From: Pseudoalteromonas luteoviolacea DSM 6061
GTDB taxonomy: Bacteria > Pseudomonadota > Gammaproteobacteria > Enterobacterales > Alteromonadaceae
Reading direction: 5' to 3'
DNA length: 64,000 nucleotides
Assembly (NCBI RefSeq): GCF_001625655.1
Contig: NZ_AUYB01000146.1
Location: 1-64,000, forward strand
Shown: positions 1 to 8,909 of the stretch, one piece after another
How positions within the stretch are numbered: position 1 is the first letter of the stretch
Layout of the letters: each line of letters begins with the position of its first letter
Position numbers and translations under genes: made by a program
Notes under the pieces: model-generated
Databases searched by the model: none
What the model was told of the DNA's origin: nothing
The model's input: the letters and a program-made list of their open reading frames with translations, nothing else

Positions 1-13
1 AAATTGGGTGGAG

Positions 14-499
14 TTACACATTAATATCTGCATACTTGTAACTATGGGAAGAAGAAGACGATTTTCCTAACACTCTAGTACACTCAAACCGTTCGACGCT
101 TCTATCTCCTTCATCATAGAAATACATTCCAGTGACAACAAACCCATTTCCACAGCTATACCAATTATTACCATTGCCATTCATAAAAACATTGTAAATT
201 TGACGAGTAGATAACGTCATACCGTCAATATCTTTCGCTTGAAAACCGTACAAGCTCCTATCTGCAGACGCATTCAATGCACTGAGAATATGCACCGCAA
301 GCCTTCGATTGCCATATAGTGCTAGCTTCCAGCCAGTGCCTTTGCCCAGCATGGTATAAAAATCAAAAGCTTGAGTGCTTACATCGCCATACAGTTTTGA
401 CACTTCAAAATGATCCGTGTGTGGAAGTTGAGCAGCTCGAGTAATAGGTGAACAAATGTACAGTGCAATCAGCATTATGAATAGAACATAAGTTTTCAT
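14..499 (-). CDS. Secreted protein of unknown function
   Basis: 161 residues. The first 22-23 residues form a signal peptide (basic start, hydrophobic core, cleavage near Ala22/Ala23), so the protein should be periplasmic or secreted. The mature part has two cysteines (C116, C140) that could form a disulphide around an aromatic, Gly/Asn-rich stretch, and the tail is serine-rich. An AAGGAAG Shine-Dalgarno lies about 6 bases before the ATG and supports this start. I do not recognise the family; the two-cysteine layout is compatible with a small lectin-like or adhesive domain, but that is a guess. It stands alone, and the next gene upstream is another small unknown. Confidence 0.65.
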   Translation of the reverse strand: MKTYVLFIMLIALYICSPITRAAQLPHTDHFEVSKLYGDVSTQAFDFYTMLGKGTGWKLALYGNRRLAVHILSALNASADRSLYGFQAKDIDGMTLSTRQIYNVFMNGNGNNWYSCGNGFVVTGMYFYDEGDRSVERFECTRVLGKSSSSSHSYKYADINV

Positions 500-648
500 T
501 TTATCTTCCTTATAAAGATTGAATTTCCTTACAAAATTAGTCCACCTTTCTAGATAGAAATATTACGCATGCTTACACTTGAGAAACAAAACCTCGCTTT
601 GTAACCTGAGCACAATCAGAACAATAAAAAAGCTCTGTACTTGAATGT

Positions 649-870
649 CTAACTCTCTTGTTCAGCGCGCGCGAACCACTCGATAACCTGCTGTAAGTAG
701 GCATCACCATATTTGGCAGAAAACTCTTGTGTATGGCGATCGTTCGAATTTTGAAGCGACACAATTCGGCTGCGAGCATACTCTGGGGTTAAATTTATAT
801 TGCACTTTACCGTAATAGCGTGGCGCCACTGTTCATAGTTTTGAAAATAAAAATTGCTGGTCTCAAGCAT
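649..870 (-). CDS. Small hypothetical protein
   Basis: 73 residues from an ATG preceded by GAGGAA at about 10 bases; a longer frame starting at 909 has no such site. The product is soluble, aromatic- and Asn/Gln-rich, with no signal peptide or membrane segment. Composition looks like a real, compact helical protein rather than a shadow frame. A 68-codon frame overlapping it (573-779, same strand, other phase) has unnatural composition and was left out. No family recognised. Confidence 0.5.
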   Translation of the reverse strand: MLETSNFYFQNYEQWRHAITVKCNINLTPEYARSRIVSLQNSNDRHTQEFSAKYGDAYLQQVIEWFARAEQES

Positions 871-1173
871 TATAATTAAATTCCTCATTAAGTTTTTTAG
901 ATGGGACACTCGAACAAGTCTCGTATTGAGGTGACTTAAATGAAGCCTTCATCCAGTACCATAACCAATCAAAACTCATAACAATAAACGAACTTGATCT
1001 GAAAAATTTTAGTCTGAATCGCTCTAAAAACAATATACGCAGCCAACCTGTTTAATGGGCTGTTCAAACAACCGCACTGCTTTTCTATTTCCCCCATGTA
1101 ATAGCTTTGTAATTGATAGTTATTACGGCTTTCCTATTTTCTATCTTGAAACTCAACAAGTAAGGAAAGAAAC
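871..1173. other. Intergenic, divergent promoters presumed
   Basis: About 300 AT-rich bases between the divergent starts at 870 and 1174. It must hold both promoters. I see no convincing -35/-10 pair, strong hairpin or gene remnant. Confidence 0.4.
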
Positions 1174-2037
1174 ATGAACAGATACAAAATTGCCTTAATA
1201 TTTTCAACCATTTTATCGGCCAGCGTGTCCGTACAATCACTCGATAGTGTCGCTATAATGAGTGACTCTCTTTGGTTACAGCCCAAGCTTTCGCTTTACA
1301 AAGAATCGGCTATGAGAGATTACTGCGCTTCAAGCTGGAATCGTCAACTGTTTTTTTGTTCAGAGTCTAGTCTAGTAGAAACTAAAGGCTATAAAGTTAA
1401 CGCTGTAGAAAAATCCTACTACACAATTTCTCCTTCTAGATATAGCGACAGATGCATGACAGACCAAGGGTATGCAACCTTGGTGAACTCAAACCCTTGC
1501 AATGGTTCAAGCGCCCAAAAGTGGGAAATTTGGTTAATGAATGGCACGATATCAGTTCGACCATTAGGGGATTCATTTCGAGCTATGGGTTACAACGATA
1601 TGGGGTTTAATGAGCTATTTCTAGATGCCCTAAGAGCTAACCCAAGCACAAATCGTCCACTTCCTAAACAAAGTATATGGAATTTCAATTTGAGTACTTC
1701 AGCGGGTGGCAGCTGGAGCAGTTCAGGAGGCCAAGATTATAACCACCAATACAATCCTGAATTTACCTTTACTCAACAATACAGTGACTATGTTGAACTC
1801 TATCTTGATGGTCATGCAGGAGATGCATACTTAACACTTATCAAACCTAATGGTGAAATCCTTAGAGACGATGATAGCGGAGATGGATATGATTCTAAAA
1901 TTCGTACCAACTTACCTGCTGGTACCTACAAAGTTGTGGTAGGAACATACAAACCGAATTATACAGGTAACTATACTTTGACCATCACAAGTCCAGGCAT
2001 TAGACGTGACAGGTTTTCTGTATATCAGTCTAGATAG
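1174..2037 (+). CDS. Secreted protein with ricin-like patch and PPC domain
   Basis: 287 residues with a signal peptide (about 1-22). Residues 88-120 carry a Cys-x-x-Asp start, a second Cys and a closing Gln-Lys-Trp, the pattern of one ricin-B-type (QxW) lectin repeat; cysteines 51, 62, 94 and 109 may pair. Residues 196-273 match a bacterial pre-peptidase C-terminal (PPC) domain: beta-rich, with DDDSGDGYDSKI and an LPAGTYKVVVGTY strand, usually found at the end of secreted hydrolases and often removed on maturation. No catalytic domain is present, so the protein is probably a carbohydrate- or surface-binding factor. AAGGAAAG precedes the ATG. It stands alone and shares a bidirectional terminator with acnB. 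Confidence 0.7.
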   Translation: MNRYKIALIFSTILSASVSVQSLDSVAIMSDSLWLQPKLSLYKESAMRDYCASSWNRQLFFCSESSLVETKGYKVNAVEKSYYTISPSRYSDRCMTDQGYATLVNSNPCNGSSAQKWEIWLMNGTISVRPLGDSFRAMGYNDMGFNELFLDALRANPSTNRPLPKQSIWNFNLSTSAGGSWSSSGGQDYNHQYNPEFTFTQQYSDYVELYLDGHAGDAYLTLIKPNGEILRDDDSGDGYDSKIRTNLPAGTYKVVVGTYKPNYTGNYTLTITSPGIRRDRFSVYQSR

Positions 2038-2121
2038 ATCAAAAATAAACTATATAAAATCAGATGCCCTAAAGGCCTAGACGGTTCATTCACAAATACA
2101 ACAATGCACTAAATTGAAATA

Positions 2122-2148
2122 AAAAAGCGCGTACAAGACGCGCTTTTT
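2122..2148. terminator. Bidirectional intrinsic terminator
   Basis: Perfect 10-bp stem AAAAAGCGCG / CGCGCTTTTT with a 7-base loop, A-rich on one side and T-rich on the other. It serves the convergent genes ending at 2037 and 2170. Confidence 0.9.
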
Positions 2149-2169
2149 CTAGTTCTCAATCGTTACTGA

Positions 2170-4980
2170 TTAAACAACTTTAACCGGCACTGCTTGCTCA
2201 GAACCAAACTTAGTTGTTAGTTCTTCTTCAAGCGGAGTGAACGCTGTCAGGTCAATACCTTCAACTGCTGCTTTGTACTCAACCATAGTTGGGAAGCGAC
2301 CAAGTACAGTTGAAAGAACAACTAGAGGGGTTGAACCAAGTAGCGACTCACCTTTCTTCTCTGATGTATCAGCTACAACACGGCCTTGGAATAGACGCGT
2401 AGAAGTTGCAATTACAGTGTCACCAGGTTCAGCTTTTTCTTGGTTACCCATACATAGGTTACATCCAGGGCGCTCTAGATATAGGATGTTCTCGTACTTA
2501 GTACGTGCAGCTGTTTTTGGTTTTTCGTCGTCAAACTCAAAACCTGCGTACTTAGCTAAGATTTCCCAATCACCTTCAGCTTTTAACTCATCAACAATGT
2601 TGTATGTTGGTGGTGCAACAACTAGTGGTGCTTTGAATTCGATTGAACCGTTTTGCTTCTCAAGGTTACGAAGCATTTGCGCGATGATCTGCATGTCACC
2701 TTTGTGAACCATACAAGAACCTACGAAACCAAGATCAACTGGCTTGTCGTTGTAGTATGAAACAGGACGAATTACGTCGTGCGTGTAACGCTTAGATACG
2801 TCTTCGTTGTTTACATCAGGGTCTGCAATCATTGGCTCAACGATTTCGTCAAGATCAACAACAACTTCTGCATAGTACTTAGCATTATCATCCGGTGCTA
2901 GAGCTGGTTGCTCACCAGACTTAACGCCAGCGATACGCTCATCTGCAAGGTCAATAAGGCCTTGAAGCGTCTTAGCTTCGTTTTCCATACCCTTGTTGAT
3001 CATGATCTGGATGCGGCTCTTAGCAAGTTCAATTGACTTGATAAGCGTTTCATCATTTGAAATACAGATTGACGCTTTCGCTTTCATTTCTGCGGTCCAG
3101 TCAGTGAAAGTGAACGCTTGGTCAGCCATTAGCGTGCCAATGTGCACTTCGATGATGCGACCTTGGAATACGTTCTCACCACCAAATTGCTTAAGCATTT
3201 GCGCTTGCGTTGCATGTACAACGTCACGGAAATCCATGTGCTCGGCCATTTTGCCTTTAAAGGTAACTTTAACTGAGTCTGGAATTGGCATTGCAGATTC
3301 ACCAGTTGCTAAAGCTAATGCCACAGTACCTGAGTCTGCACCAAACGCTACACCTTTAGACATACGCGTGTGCGAGTCACCACCGATGATGATAGCACGG
3401 TCATCAACCGTAATATCATTCAGTACTTTGTGGATAACGTCAGTCATTGAGTGGTAGATGCCTTTCGGGTCACGAGCAGTGATAAGGCCAAACTTATTCA
3501 TGAATGCCATTAGTTTAGGAATGTTCGCTTGCGCTTTCTTATCCCAAACAGACGCTGTGTGACAACCAGACTGATATGCGCCGTCAACAAGTGGTGAAAT
3601 CGTTGAAGCAGCCATTGCTTCAAGTTCCTGTGACGTCATAGGACCTGTTGTATCTTGCGAACCTACGATGTTAACTTTAACTCGAACGTTAGAGCCTGCA
3701 TGTAGTGGCGTGTCTGAAGCAACGCCTACTGCATTTCGGTTGAAGATCTTCTCAACAGCAGTTAGGCCTTGACCTTCGTGTGAAATTTCTTTAGAAGGTG
3801 CATAAACAGTTGGCGCTTCAACACCAAGCGTTTCAGCAGCAAGTGTTTGAAGTTTCTTACCAAATACTACCGCGTAAGAACCACCCGCTTTCATAAACTC
3901 TACTTTTTGTGGAGTGAACGCAGATGAAATATCAGCAAGCTCTTCTTCGCCGTTGAATAATTTTTTAGCTTTGGTATCGATAGTAAGCACAGTGCCAGTT
4001 GCTACTGAGTATGCTTCTTCTAATACTGGGTCGCCGTTCTGGTCAGTAACAGTATTACCATTTTCGTCTACTTTCTTAACCCAGTTTTTAAGGTCAAGGC
4101 CGATACCACCAGTTACATCAACTGTAGTAAGGAAAATTGGTGCGATACCGTTAGTACCAGCAACAACTGGCGCGATGTTGATAAACGGAACGTAAGGGCT
4201 TGCTTGAGTACCTGCCCATAATGCTACATTGTTCACACCAGACATACGTGAAGAACCAACACCCATAGTACCTTTTTCTGCGATAAGCATCACTTTCGCG
4301 TTAGGGTGCTTCTCTTTAAGCGCAACGATTTCTTGTTGAGCCTCAGGTGTGATCATACATTGGCCGTGAAGTTCACGGTCAGCACGTGAGTGCGCTTGAT
4401 GACCTGGAGATAGTAAATCAGTAGAAATATCGCCTTCACCTGCGATAAAAGTAACTACTTCGATTTTTTCTGCAACATCAGGAAGCTTTGTGAAGAACTC
4501 TGCTTTCGCATAGCTTTCTAAGATATCTTTAGCTACTGCATTGCCTGCTTTGAATGCATCTTGTAAGCGAGCAGTGTCCGCATCGTATAGGAATACCTGC
4601 GTTTTAAGTACTTCAGCCGCTTGCTTCGCTACCGCTTCGTCATTGCCAAGAGCAAGATCAAGAAGCACAGCGATTGAAGGACCACCTTTCATGTGAGAAA
4701 GCAGTTCAAATGCAAATTCAGCAGTGATTTCTGCGACAGTCTCTTCACCTAGGATAATTTCTTTTAAGAATTGTGCTTTAACACCAGCAGCGCTAGTTGT
4801 GCCTGGAAGTGTGTTGTAGATGAAGAATTTAAGAGAATCTTCGCGGTGCTCATGCCCAGCGTCTTTAATTTGGGCGATAATTTCAGATAATAGCTCTGCG
4901 CTATCAATTGGTTTTGGATTTAGTCCTTGTTCCGTTTTACGGGTTTGGATCTCATCCAAGTACTCAGTATACAAACTCAT
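2170..4980 (-). CDS. acnB: Aconitate hydratase B, long form
   Basis: Bifunctional aconitase B / 2-methylisocitrate dehydratase of the TCA and methylcitrate cycles; cytosolic, with a 4Fe-4S cluster. Cluster ligands are visible as the Cys of GSCM and the two Cys of PGCNLCMGNQ near the C-terminus; GGDSHTR and IVGSQDTTGPMT are AcnB motifs. The N-terminal 160 residues form the helical AcnB-specific HEAT-like domain. At 936 residues it is about 70 longer than the 865-residue enterobacterial AcnB, and the body resembles the roughly 925-residue form I associate with Bacteroidetes (from memory, not a search). It is transcribed alone. A Fur-type promoter lies 175-205 bp upstream. Confidence 0.95.
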   Translation of the reverse strand: MSLYTEYLDEIQTRKTEQGLNPKPIDSAELLSEIIAQIKDAGHEHREDSLKFFIYNTLPGTTSAAGVKAQFLKEIILGEETVAEITAEFAFELLSHMKGGPSIAVLLDLALGNDEAVAKQAAEVLKTQVFLYDADTARLQDAFKAGNAVAKDILESYAKAEFFTKLPDVAEKIEVVTFIAGEGDISTDLLSPGHQAHSRADRELHGQCMITPEAQQEIVALKEKHPNAKVMLIAEKGTMGVGSSRMSGVNNVALWAGTQASPYVPFINIAPVVAGTNGIAPIFLTTVDVTGGIGLDLKNWVKKVDENGNTVTDQNGDPVLEEAYSVATGTVLTIDTKAKKLFNGEEELADISSAFTPQKVEFMKAGGSYAVVFGKKLQTLAAETLGVEAPTVYAPSKEISHEGQGLTAVEKIFNRNAVGVASDTPLHAGSNVRVKVNIVGSQDTTGPMTSQELEAMAASTISPLVDGAYQSGCHTASVWDKKAQANIPKLMAFMNKFGLITARDPKGIYHSMTDVIHKVLNDITVDDRAIIIGGDSHTRMSKGVAFGADSGTVALALATGESAMPIPDSVKVTFKGKMAEHMDFRDVVHATQAQMLKQFGGENVFQGRIIEVHIGTLMADQAFTFTDWTAEMKAKASICISNDETLIKSIELAKSRIQIMINKGMENEAKTLQGLIDLADERIAGVKSGEQPALAPDDNAKYYAEVVVDLDEIVEPMIADPDVNNEDVSKRYTHDVIRPVSYYNDKPVDLGFVGSCMVHKGDMQIIAQMLRNLEKQNGSIEFKAPLVVAPPTYNIVDELKAEGDWEILAKYAGFEFDDEKPKTAARTKYENILYLERPGCNLCMGNQEKAEPGDTVIATSTRLFQGRVVADTSEKKGESLLGSTPLVVLSTVLGRFPTMVEYKAAVEGIDLTAFTPLEEELTTKFGSEQAVPVKVV

Positions 4981-5058
4981 ATAAACCTCGTCAGGCAGTA
5001 ATACGCATAGATAAAACAGGGTTATTTTACCCTATTTTAAAGCGCTCGTAATCATTTA

Positions 5059-5078
5059 ACTAAAAAGCACTTTTTAGT
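5059..5078. repeat. 9-bp perfect inverted repeat in acnB leader
   Basis: ACTAAAAAG and CTTTTTAGT are separated by two bases. Read on the minus strand it would form an AT-rich hairpin ending in a T-run, about 80 bases after the predicted start of the Fur-type promoter. It could be a weak terminator or attenuator, or a dimeric operator. Confidence 0.5.
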
Positions 5079-5155
5079 ATTAGTTTGTGCCGCAAAATAC
5101 ACTAAATTCACTACGTTACGCTAATTTATAAAGTTAATGCGCGGTATAAACACCA

Positions 5156-5184
5156 TTTATATGATAATAATTCCCATTTACCAA
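5156..5184 (-). promoter_or_regulatory. Sigma-70 promoter overlapped by a Fur box
   Basis: On the minus strand TTGGTA and TATAAA are spaced by exactly 17 bases. The spacer and first -10 base (5160-5178) read AATGGGAATTATTATCATA, which matches the Fur consensus AATGATAATnATTATCATT at 15 of 18 defined positions. The promoter points toward acnB, with an expected start near 5149 and a leader of about 170 bases. This is the arrangement expected of an iron-repressed promoter. It may drive acnB itself or a short RNA ending at the 5059-5078 hairpin. Confidence 0.65.
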
Positions 5185-5567
5185 ACTAATATTACTCAGT
5201 TCGCCATAAACGGTATGCCATTTGATGCAATAGTCAATTCAAATACAACTCGGTGGCACATCAACCTACTCGAATCTCAGCTACAGTATCTCTAGTTAGA
5301 GACACCTAAATTTAGTATTAAAAATTATTAGCTTATGGAGTTTAAGACGGAATTCATTGCAAAGTATACGGGGAATACAAGACAGGCGGATAATGGTATG
5401 TTGAAAACCAAGGCCTATGAAGTTATGCGTTCTGCTCTTTGGTAACCCTTATGCACCAACAATCATAGTAAAAAACGAAAATAACTTCGATGCTCTGATC
5501 GCTCAGCCAAGCCTTAGTTTCGCTTATCTAAAGGATAGGATACGGCTCAGTTCAAAACTCTGATCTA

Positions 5568-5591
5568 AAAAAGGCCCTAATGGGCCTTTTT
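5568..5591 (-). terminator. Intrinsic terminator of the DUF349 unit
   Basis: Perfect 10-bp stem AAAAAGGCCC / GGGCCTTTTT with a 4-base loop, just downstream of the gene ending at 5600. It is symmetric and could also stop plus-strand transcripts. Confidence 0.9.
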
Positions 5592-5599
5592 AAATTTGC

Positions 5600-8284
5600 T
5601 TATGCATTTAGCACTTTAAGTAAACGTTCGGAGCTTAAATCAGCACCTTCTATGTTTGCTTGTGCCAAGTAACAGACAAGGTAAAAGTCCAACTTATGAG
5701 ACTCACCTTGCAGCTTTTCATCAAGTAAAGCCACTTGCTCAGCCATTCTAGCCTGTTGCTCCCCTTCAGGTGACTCGATATTGGTCAAAATTTCCAACCT
5801 CAACAACAAGCTGTTTGCACTCAAACCCAATGCATTTTTACCCTGCCAGCAAGATGGAATATCCGTTCCTTGCTCCACGGCATTCACTAATTCAGCAAAC
5901 TTTTCCCTAGTTAGGGTTGAGAATAGTTCATTTAACTTGATGCTCACTTGCTCAAGCAATGCCTTCTTTATCTTAGCCAAGCCGCCAAGGACTTCTAGTG
6001 CCGCGATGTCAACTTGTAGCTGGCTAAGTTCTGACTGCGTCTTTGCCTCAATTACTGCACTATCAAAATTTGCCAGTACTTGACGCTGTTCCGCTTCCAA
6101 CTCTGCATTTTCACGTTTTTGCTGCGCAACTAATTCCTCGCGTTTAGCAAACACAGCATCATTGTGCTTTCTAAATGTTTGCCACAACACATGCTCGTTT
6201 TTGCTACCTGCAAAGCCAATACCTTGCCATTTCTTTTGTAGCGTTTTCAATTCATCACATGCCTCGGCCACATTTTCATTGTCAACTTGTGCTTGTGCTT
6301 CATCAACCAGTGCTTGTTTTTGCTGAGCATTGTTTTGATGGTGAGACCTTAAACGTTCATTGATTTTTGAGTAAGCATCGCGGTATTTGCTATTTAACCC
6401 CTGATACGTTTGGGAATCTAAACTGCCAGCACCGCGCCAAAGTTTATTAACACGATTAAATTGGCTTTCCAGCTTACGCCATGCACCCTCTTCTTCAACC
6501 GAAAATGAAGTTAGTTCTTGCATTTGAACAATCAGCTTTTCTCTGTCTGTAATCACTTTTTTGCGGGCTTCTTCTTGCTCAGCAAAATAAGCTCTACAAG
6601 GTGCGAATAGCAATTCGATCTTCTCATCAAACTGTTTAGCTTGCTGTTTTTCCTCTTCGCTTTCAATACGACCAAGTTCATTCCAGCGTACTCGAAGCAT
6701 TTTTACATCCGCTGCACGCGTTTTTGGATCAATATCAGTCTCGTTTAGCTTTTCGTCAAGCGACTCTAAAAGTTCAGTTCGTTTAGGTGCAGACGCATAA
6801 CGTTGCCAGTCTTTAACTTCTGCTAACTGCTCCTGCAATGATTCATGTTGCTTTGCAACTTGCTCTTTATGGCCGGCTGTCAACTGCTCATAGCTTTCGA
6901 TGAAACCATTAAATACACCAAATGCGATATTAAAACGGCCTTGCTCGATGAGTCTTTGTACATCGCGTGCTTTTTTACGCGCTTCTTTGAGCAACTGCTG
7001 CTGTTTATCTACCAGCGGCTTCATAGCTGACAAAAACGTCTTTGAAGCTTCACCTAGTTCAGATTTAGCCTGCTTCTTTAGTTCACTCGGTAATGACTTA
7101 AGGGCACTGTTACAAACTTGGTATGCTTGTTTTTGCTCACTCAGCAATCTATCAAGCTGTTCAATATCTTCGCTCGCTTCAATTTGAGCCAGTGCTTCTA
7201 AAGAAACCTGAAACTCTTTGCTAGCTGCAATCATTTCAGGCAACTGCAACAATACTTTATTCAGCTCAATCACTTTATCTAAGAATGGTTGTAACTCTTT
7301 ATCGTTACGATATGGCGACTCTTCCAGCGATTTTACAAGTTGTTCGTACTGAGATTGTAAAGACGCTTGTGATTCAACATCTAGTTTTTTCACAGCATCA
7401 TTTACCACAGACTCAAAACTATCACATTGAGTTTTAATGTCTGAAATGGCATTAAGCTTGTCTTCTTTCGCTTTTTGCTCTGCAAGCAGCTCTTCATGCT
7501 GTGCTTTTAGTTTGCCGATGTGTAAAGACAGCTTTTCGGTCAATTTGTGATACTTTTCTGACTGAATATTTAATGCTTCTTCATCAAGCCACTTTAATTC
7601 TAGTGATTGCCACTGCTGACTTAATTCTTTAAATTGTGTATCTACATATTGATAGTCTAATTTTTCTCGCAATGCGTTGAGCTTTGCAAGGATCAATTTC
7701 ACCTGTTCAGCAACTTGTTTAGGCATCACTTTCGCAAGCCTAGCGGATTCCAAATGCGCATCAATTTGTGCTTTCGCATCCCCTTGGGCACTTTTCAATA
7801 CCGCTTTGGTTAACTCATATTGGAAAATTAGTTCAAGCAAAGCCACTTGGAGTGACACATCACCCTCTTTAAATGCTTTTTCAATTAGCTTGGCATTTGC
7901 TATACGTTTTAAAAGTTTAACCCTTTGTGCCAACGCAATATCCGAAAACGCTAATTTTTCTAACGTTTTAACTGGTGCGTAACGATCAATGTACTCTTCT
8001 CTTATCTCATTGCTTAGCATTTGAGAGCCAGAAAGCACAGCTTGGTTAATGTGCTGTTCCGCAACTTCTTTTAATGCCTGATCTTGCTTATATACTTTCC
8101 ACCACAATCCTAGGTCATCAATTTTGTTGAGGACTTTTTTTCTTATTTGTATCGAGTCGTCCTCTAATGCAAGCGTAGTAAGTGCTTCCGCATCCTTGGT
8201 TATATCTAATTTATCCACCGCCGCTAAACGCACTTGCGCTTTTGGGTGCTTCCATTTAGGTGTAAATAAGTGTTTAAAGATCAT
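5600..8284 (-). CDS. DUF349 repeat protein
   Basis: 894 residues, cytosolic and highly helical, Lys/Glu/Gln-rich. The N-terminal part (about 1-130) looks HEAT-like; the rest is long coiled coil with several DUF349 units recognisable by their Trp-Gly cores: RVRWNELGRI, NKLWRGAGSL and KKWQGIGF, each followed by a basic helix. The biochemical role of DUF349 proteins is not settled; I do not assign one. It is the last gene of a tight unit: its start overlaps the end of yeaC by 11 bp, and yeaC in turn abuts the zinc-ribbon gene, so the three are surely co-transcribed. Confidence 0.8.
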   Translation of the reverse strand: MIFKHLFTPKWKHPKAQVRLAAVDKLDITKDAEALTTLALEDDSIQIRKKVLNKIDDLGLWWKVYKQDQALKEVAEQHINQAVLSGSQMLSNEIREEYIDRYAPVKTLEKLAFSDIALAQRVKLLKRIANAKLIEKAFKEGDVSLQVALLELIFQYELTKAVLKSAQGDAKAQIDAHLESARLAKVMPKQVAEQVKLILAKLNALREKLDYQYVDTQFKELSQQWQSLELKWLDEEALNIQSEKYHKLTEKLSLHIGKLKAQHEELLAEQKAKEDKLNAISDIKTQCDSFESVVNDAVKKLDVESQASLQSQYEQLVKSLEESPYRNDKELQPFLDKVIELNKVLLQLPEMIAASKEFQVSLEALAQIEASEDIEQLDRLLSEQKQAYQVCNSALKSLPSELKKQAKSELGEASKTFLSAMKPLVDKQQQLLKEARKKARDVQRLIEQGRFNIAFGVFNGFIESYEQLTAGHKEQVAKQHESLQEQLAEVKDWQRYASAPKRTELLESLDEKLNETDIDPKTRAADVKMLRVRWNELGRIESEEEKQQAKQFDEKIELLFAPCRAYFAEQEEARKKVITDREKLIVQMQELTSFSVEEEGAWRKLESQFNRVNKLWRGAGSLDSQTYQGLNSKYRDAYSKINERLRSHHQNNAQQKQALVDEAQAQVDNENVAEACDELKTLQKKWQGIGFAGSKNEHVLWQTFRKHNDAVFAKREELVAQQKRENAELEAEQRQVLANFDSAVIEAKTQSELSQLQVDIAALEVLGGLAKIKKALLEQVSIKLNELFSTLTREKFAELVNAVEQGTDIPSCWQGKNALGLSANSLLLRLEILTNIESPEGEQQARMAEQVALLDEKLQGESHKLDFYLVCYLAQANIEGADLSSERLLKVLNA

Positions 8285-8555
8285 TTTCAGTGAACCTAGC
8301 TATTTCGTTTTCTGCTTTAAATTCTTTTTGCAATTCTCGTTTTGACTTTTGAACCATTTCACCGTCTTCATTTATCGTGAATTGCTCATTCGACTTTGCG
8401 ACTTTTGCTTGATACAACATGACGAGTTGAACAGTCTGCTCTTTTTGTGCCTCAGTCAATTCAGTACCATCAGGCCAGCGACCTGTGGATGCACCGTATT
8501 GCAAGCGCTCAAATAATTCTGGGGTAATGCTACTTACCAAATTCTCTACATTCAT
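8274..8555 (-). CDS. yeaC: YeaC-like DUF1315 protein
   Basis: 93 residues, cytosolic. Residues MNVENLVSSITPELFERLQ and the core GRWPDGTELTEAQKEQ are typical of the DUF1315/YeaC family, which has no established function. I chose the ATG at 8555; a GTG at 8561, overlapping the preceding TGA, is an equally coupled alternative that adds two residues. Neither has a clear Shine-Dalgarno, so translation is probably coupled to the gene before it. It lies between a zinc-ribbon membrane protein and a DUF349 protein. Confidence 0.8.
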   Translation of the reverse strand: MNVENLVSSITPELFERLQYGASTGRWPDGTELTEAQKEQTVQLVMLYQAKVAKSNEQFTINEDGEMVQKSKRELQKEFKAENEIARFTENDL

Positions 8556-8557
8556 CG

Positions 8558-8884
8558 TCACTTTTTCTTTTTCAAAATTACTAAGATCACGCGATTAATC
8601 AAATACCAAACCATACCAATACCGATGGCTGATTTGGCAGCGTACATCTCTATGCTGCCCTCAACTGGGTGTTGCCAGTACATATATAAGAAGCCACCTA
8701 AAAACAGGATCAGAGCTAAGAAAGAGTAATTCGTAATGCTCTGCTGTTTCTTTATACGGTTTCTCACAGATAAACGACGTAATTCGTCTTCACTTATGTT
8801 GCCGAGCTCTACATCGCAATGAGGGCACACTGTATGTTTAGAAGAAATCGATTTATTACAACTGGGGCATTGGGCAATTGCCAT
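8558..8884 (-). CDS. Zinc-ribbon membrane protein
   Basis: 108 residues. The N-terminus has two Cys-x-x-Cys pairs (CPSC and CPHC, within residues 6-24), a rubredoxin-type zinc knuckle. Two hydrophobic helices follow, about 50-70 and 84-104, ending in a run of four lysines, so the knuckle is likely cytosolic and the protein anchored in the inner membrane. It is first in the unit with yeaC and the DUF349 gene. Function unknown; zinc-ribbon proteins with two membrane helices occur widely without assigned roles. Confidence 0.7.
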   Translation of the reverse strand: MAIAQCPSCNKSISSKHTVCPHCDVELGNISEDELRRLSVRNRIKKQQSITNYSFLALILFLGGFLYMYWQHPVEGSIEMYAAKSAIGIGMVWYLINRVILVILKKKK

Positions 8885-8909
8885 ACTCTAGTTACTCCGA
8901 ATAAAAAAT

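Larger units (their letters stand above)
4981..5566. other. 586-bp gene-free region upstream of acnB
   Basis: Holds a Fur-overlapped promoter aimed at acnB (5156-5184), a 9-bp inverted repeat at 5059-5078 and a short hairpin, AGGGT/ACCCT, at about 5021-5036 followed on the minus strand by GTTTTAT. From 5200 to 5560 I see no gene; a 15-codon frame near 5400 and a 6-bp inverted repeat (TCTCTA/TAGAGA) near 5290 are all that stand out. The region is unusually long for this compact neighbourhood. Confidence 0.5.

Noticed and set aside
573..779. 68-codon minus-strand frame next to the small gene at 649
   Set aside because: It overlaps the better supported 649-870 gene in another phase, lacks a ribosome site and has an unnatural composition.
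5399..5446. 15-codon frame in the region upstream of acnB
   Set aside because: Too short, no ribosome site and no terminator behind it.
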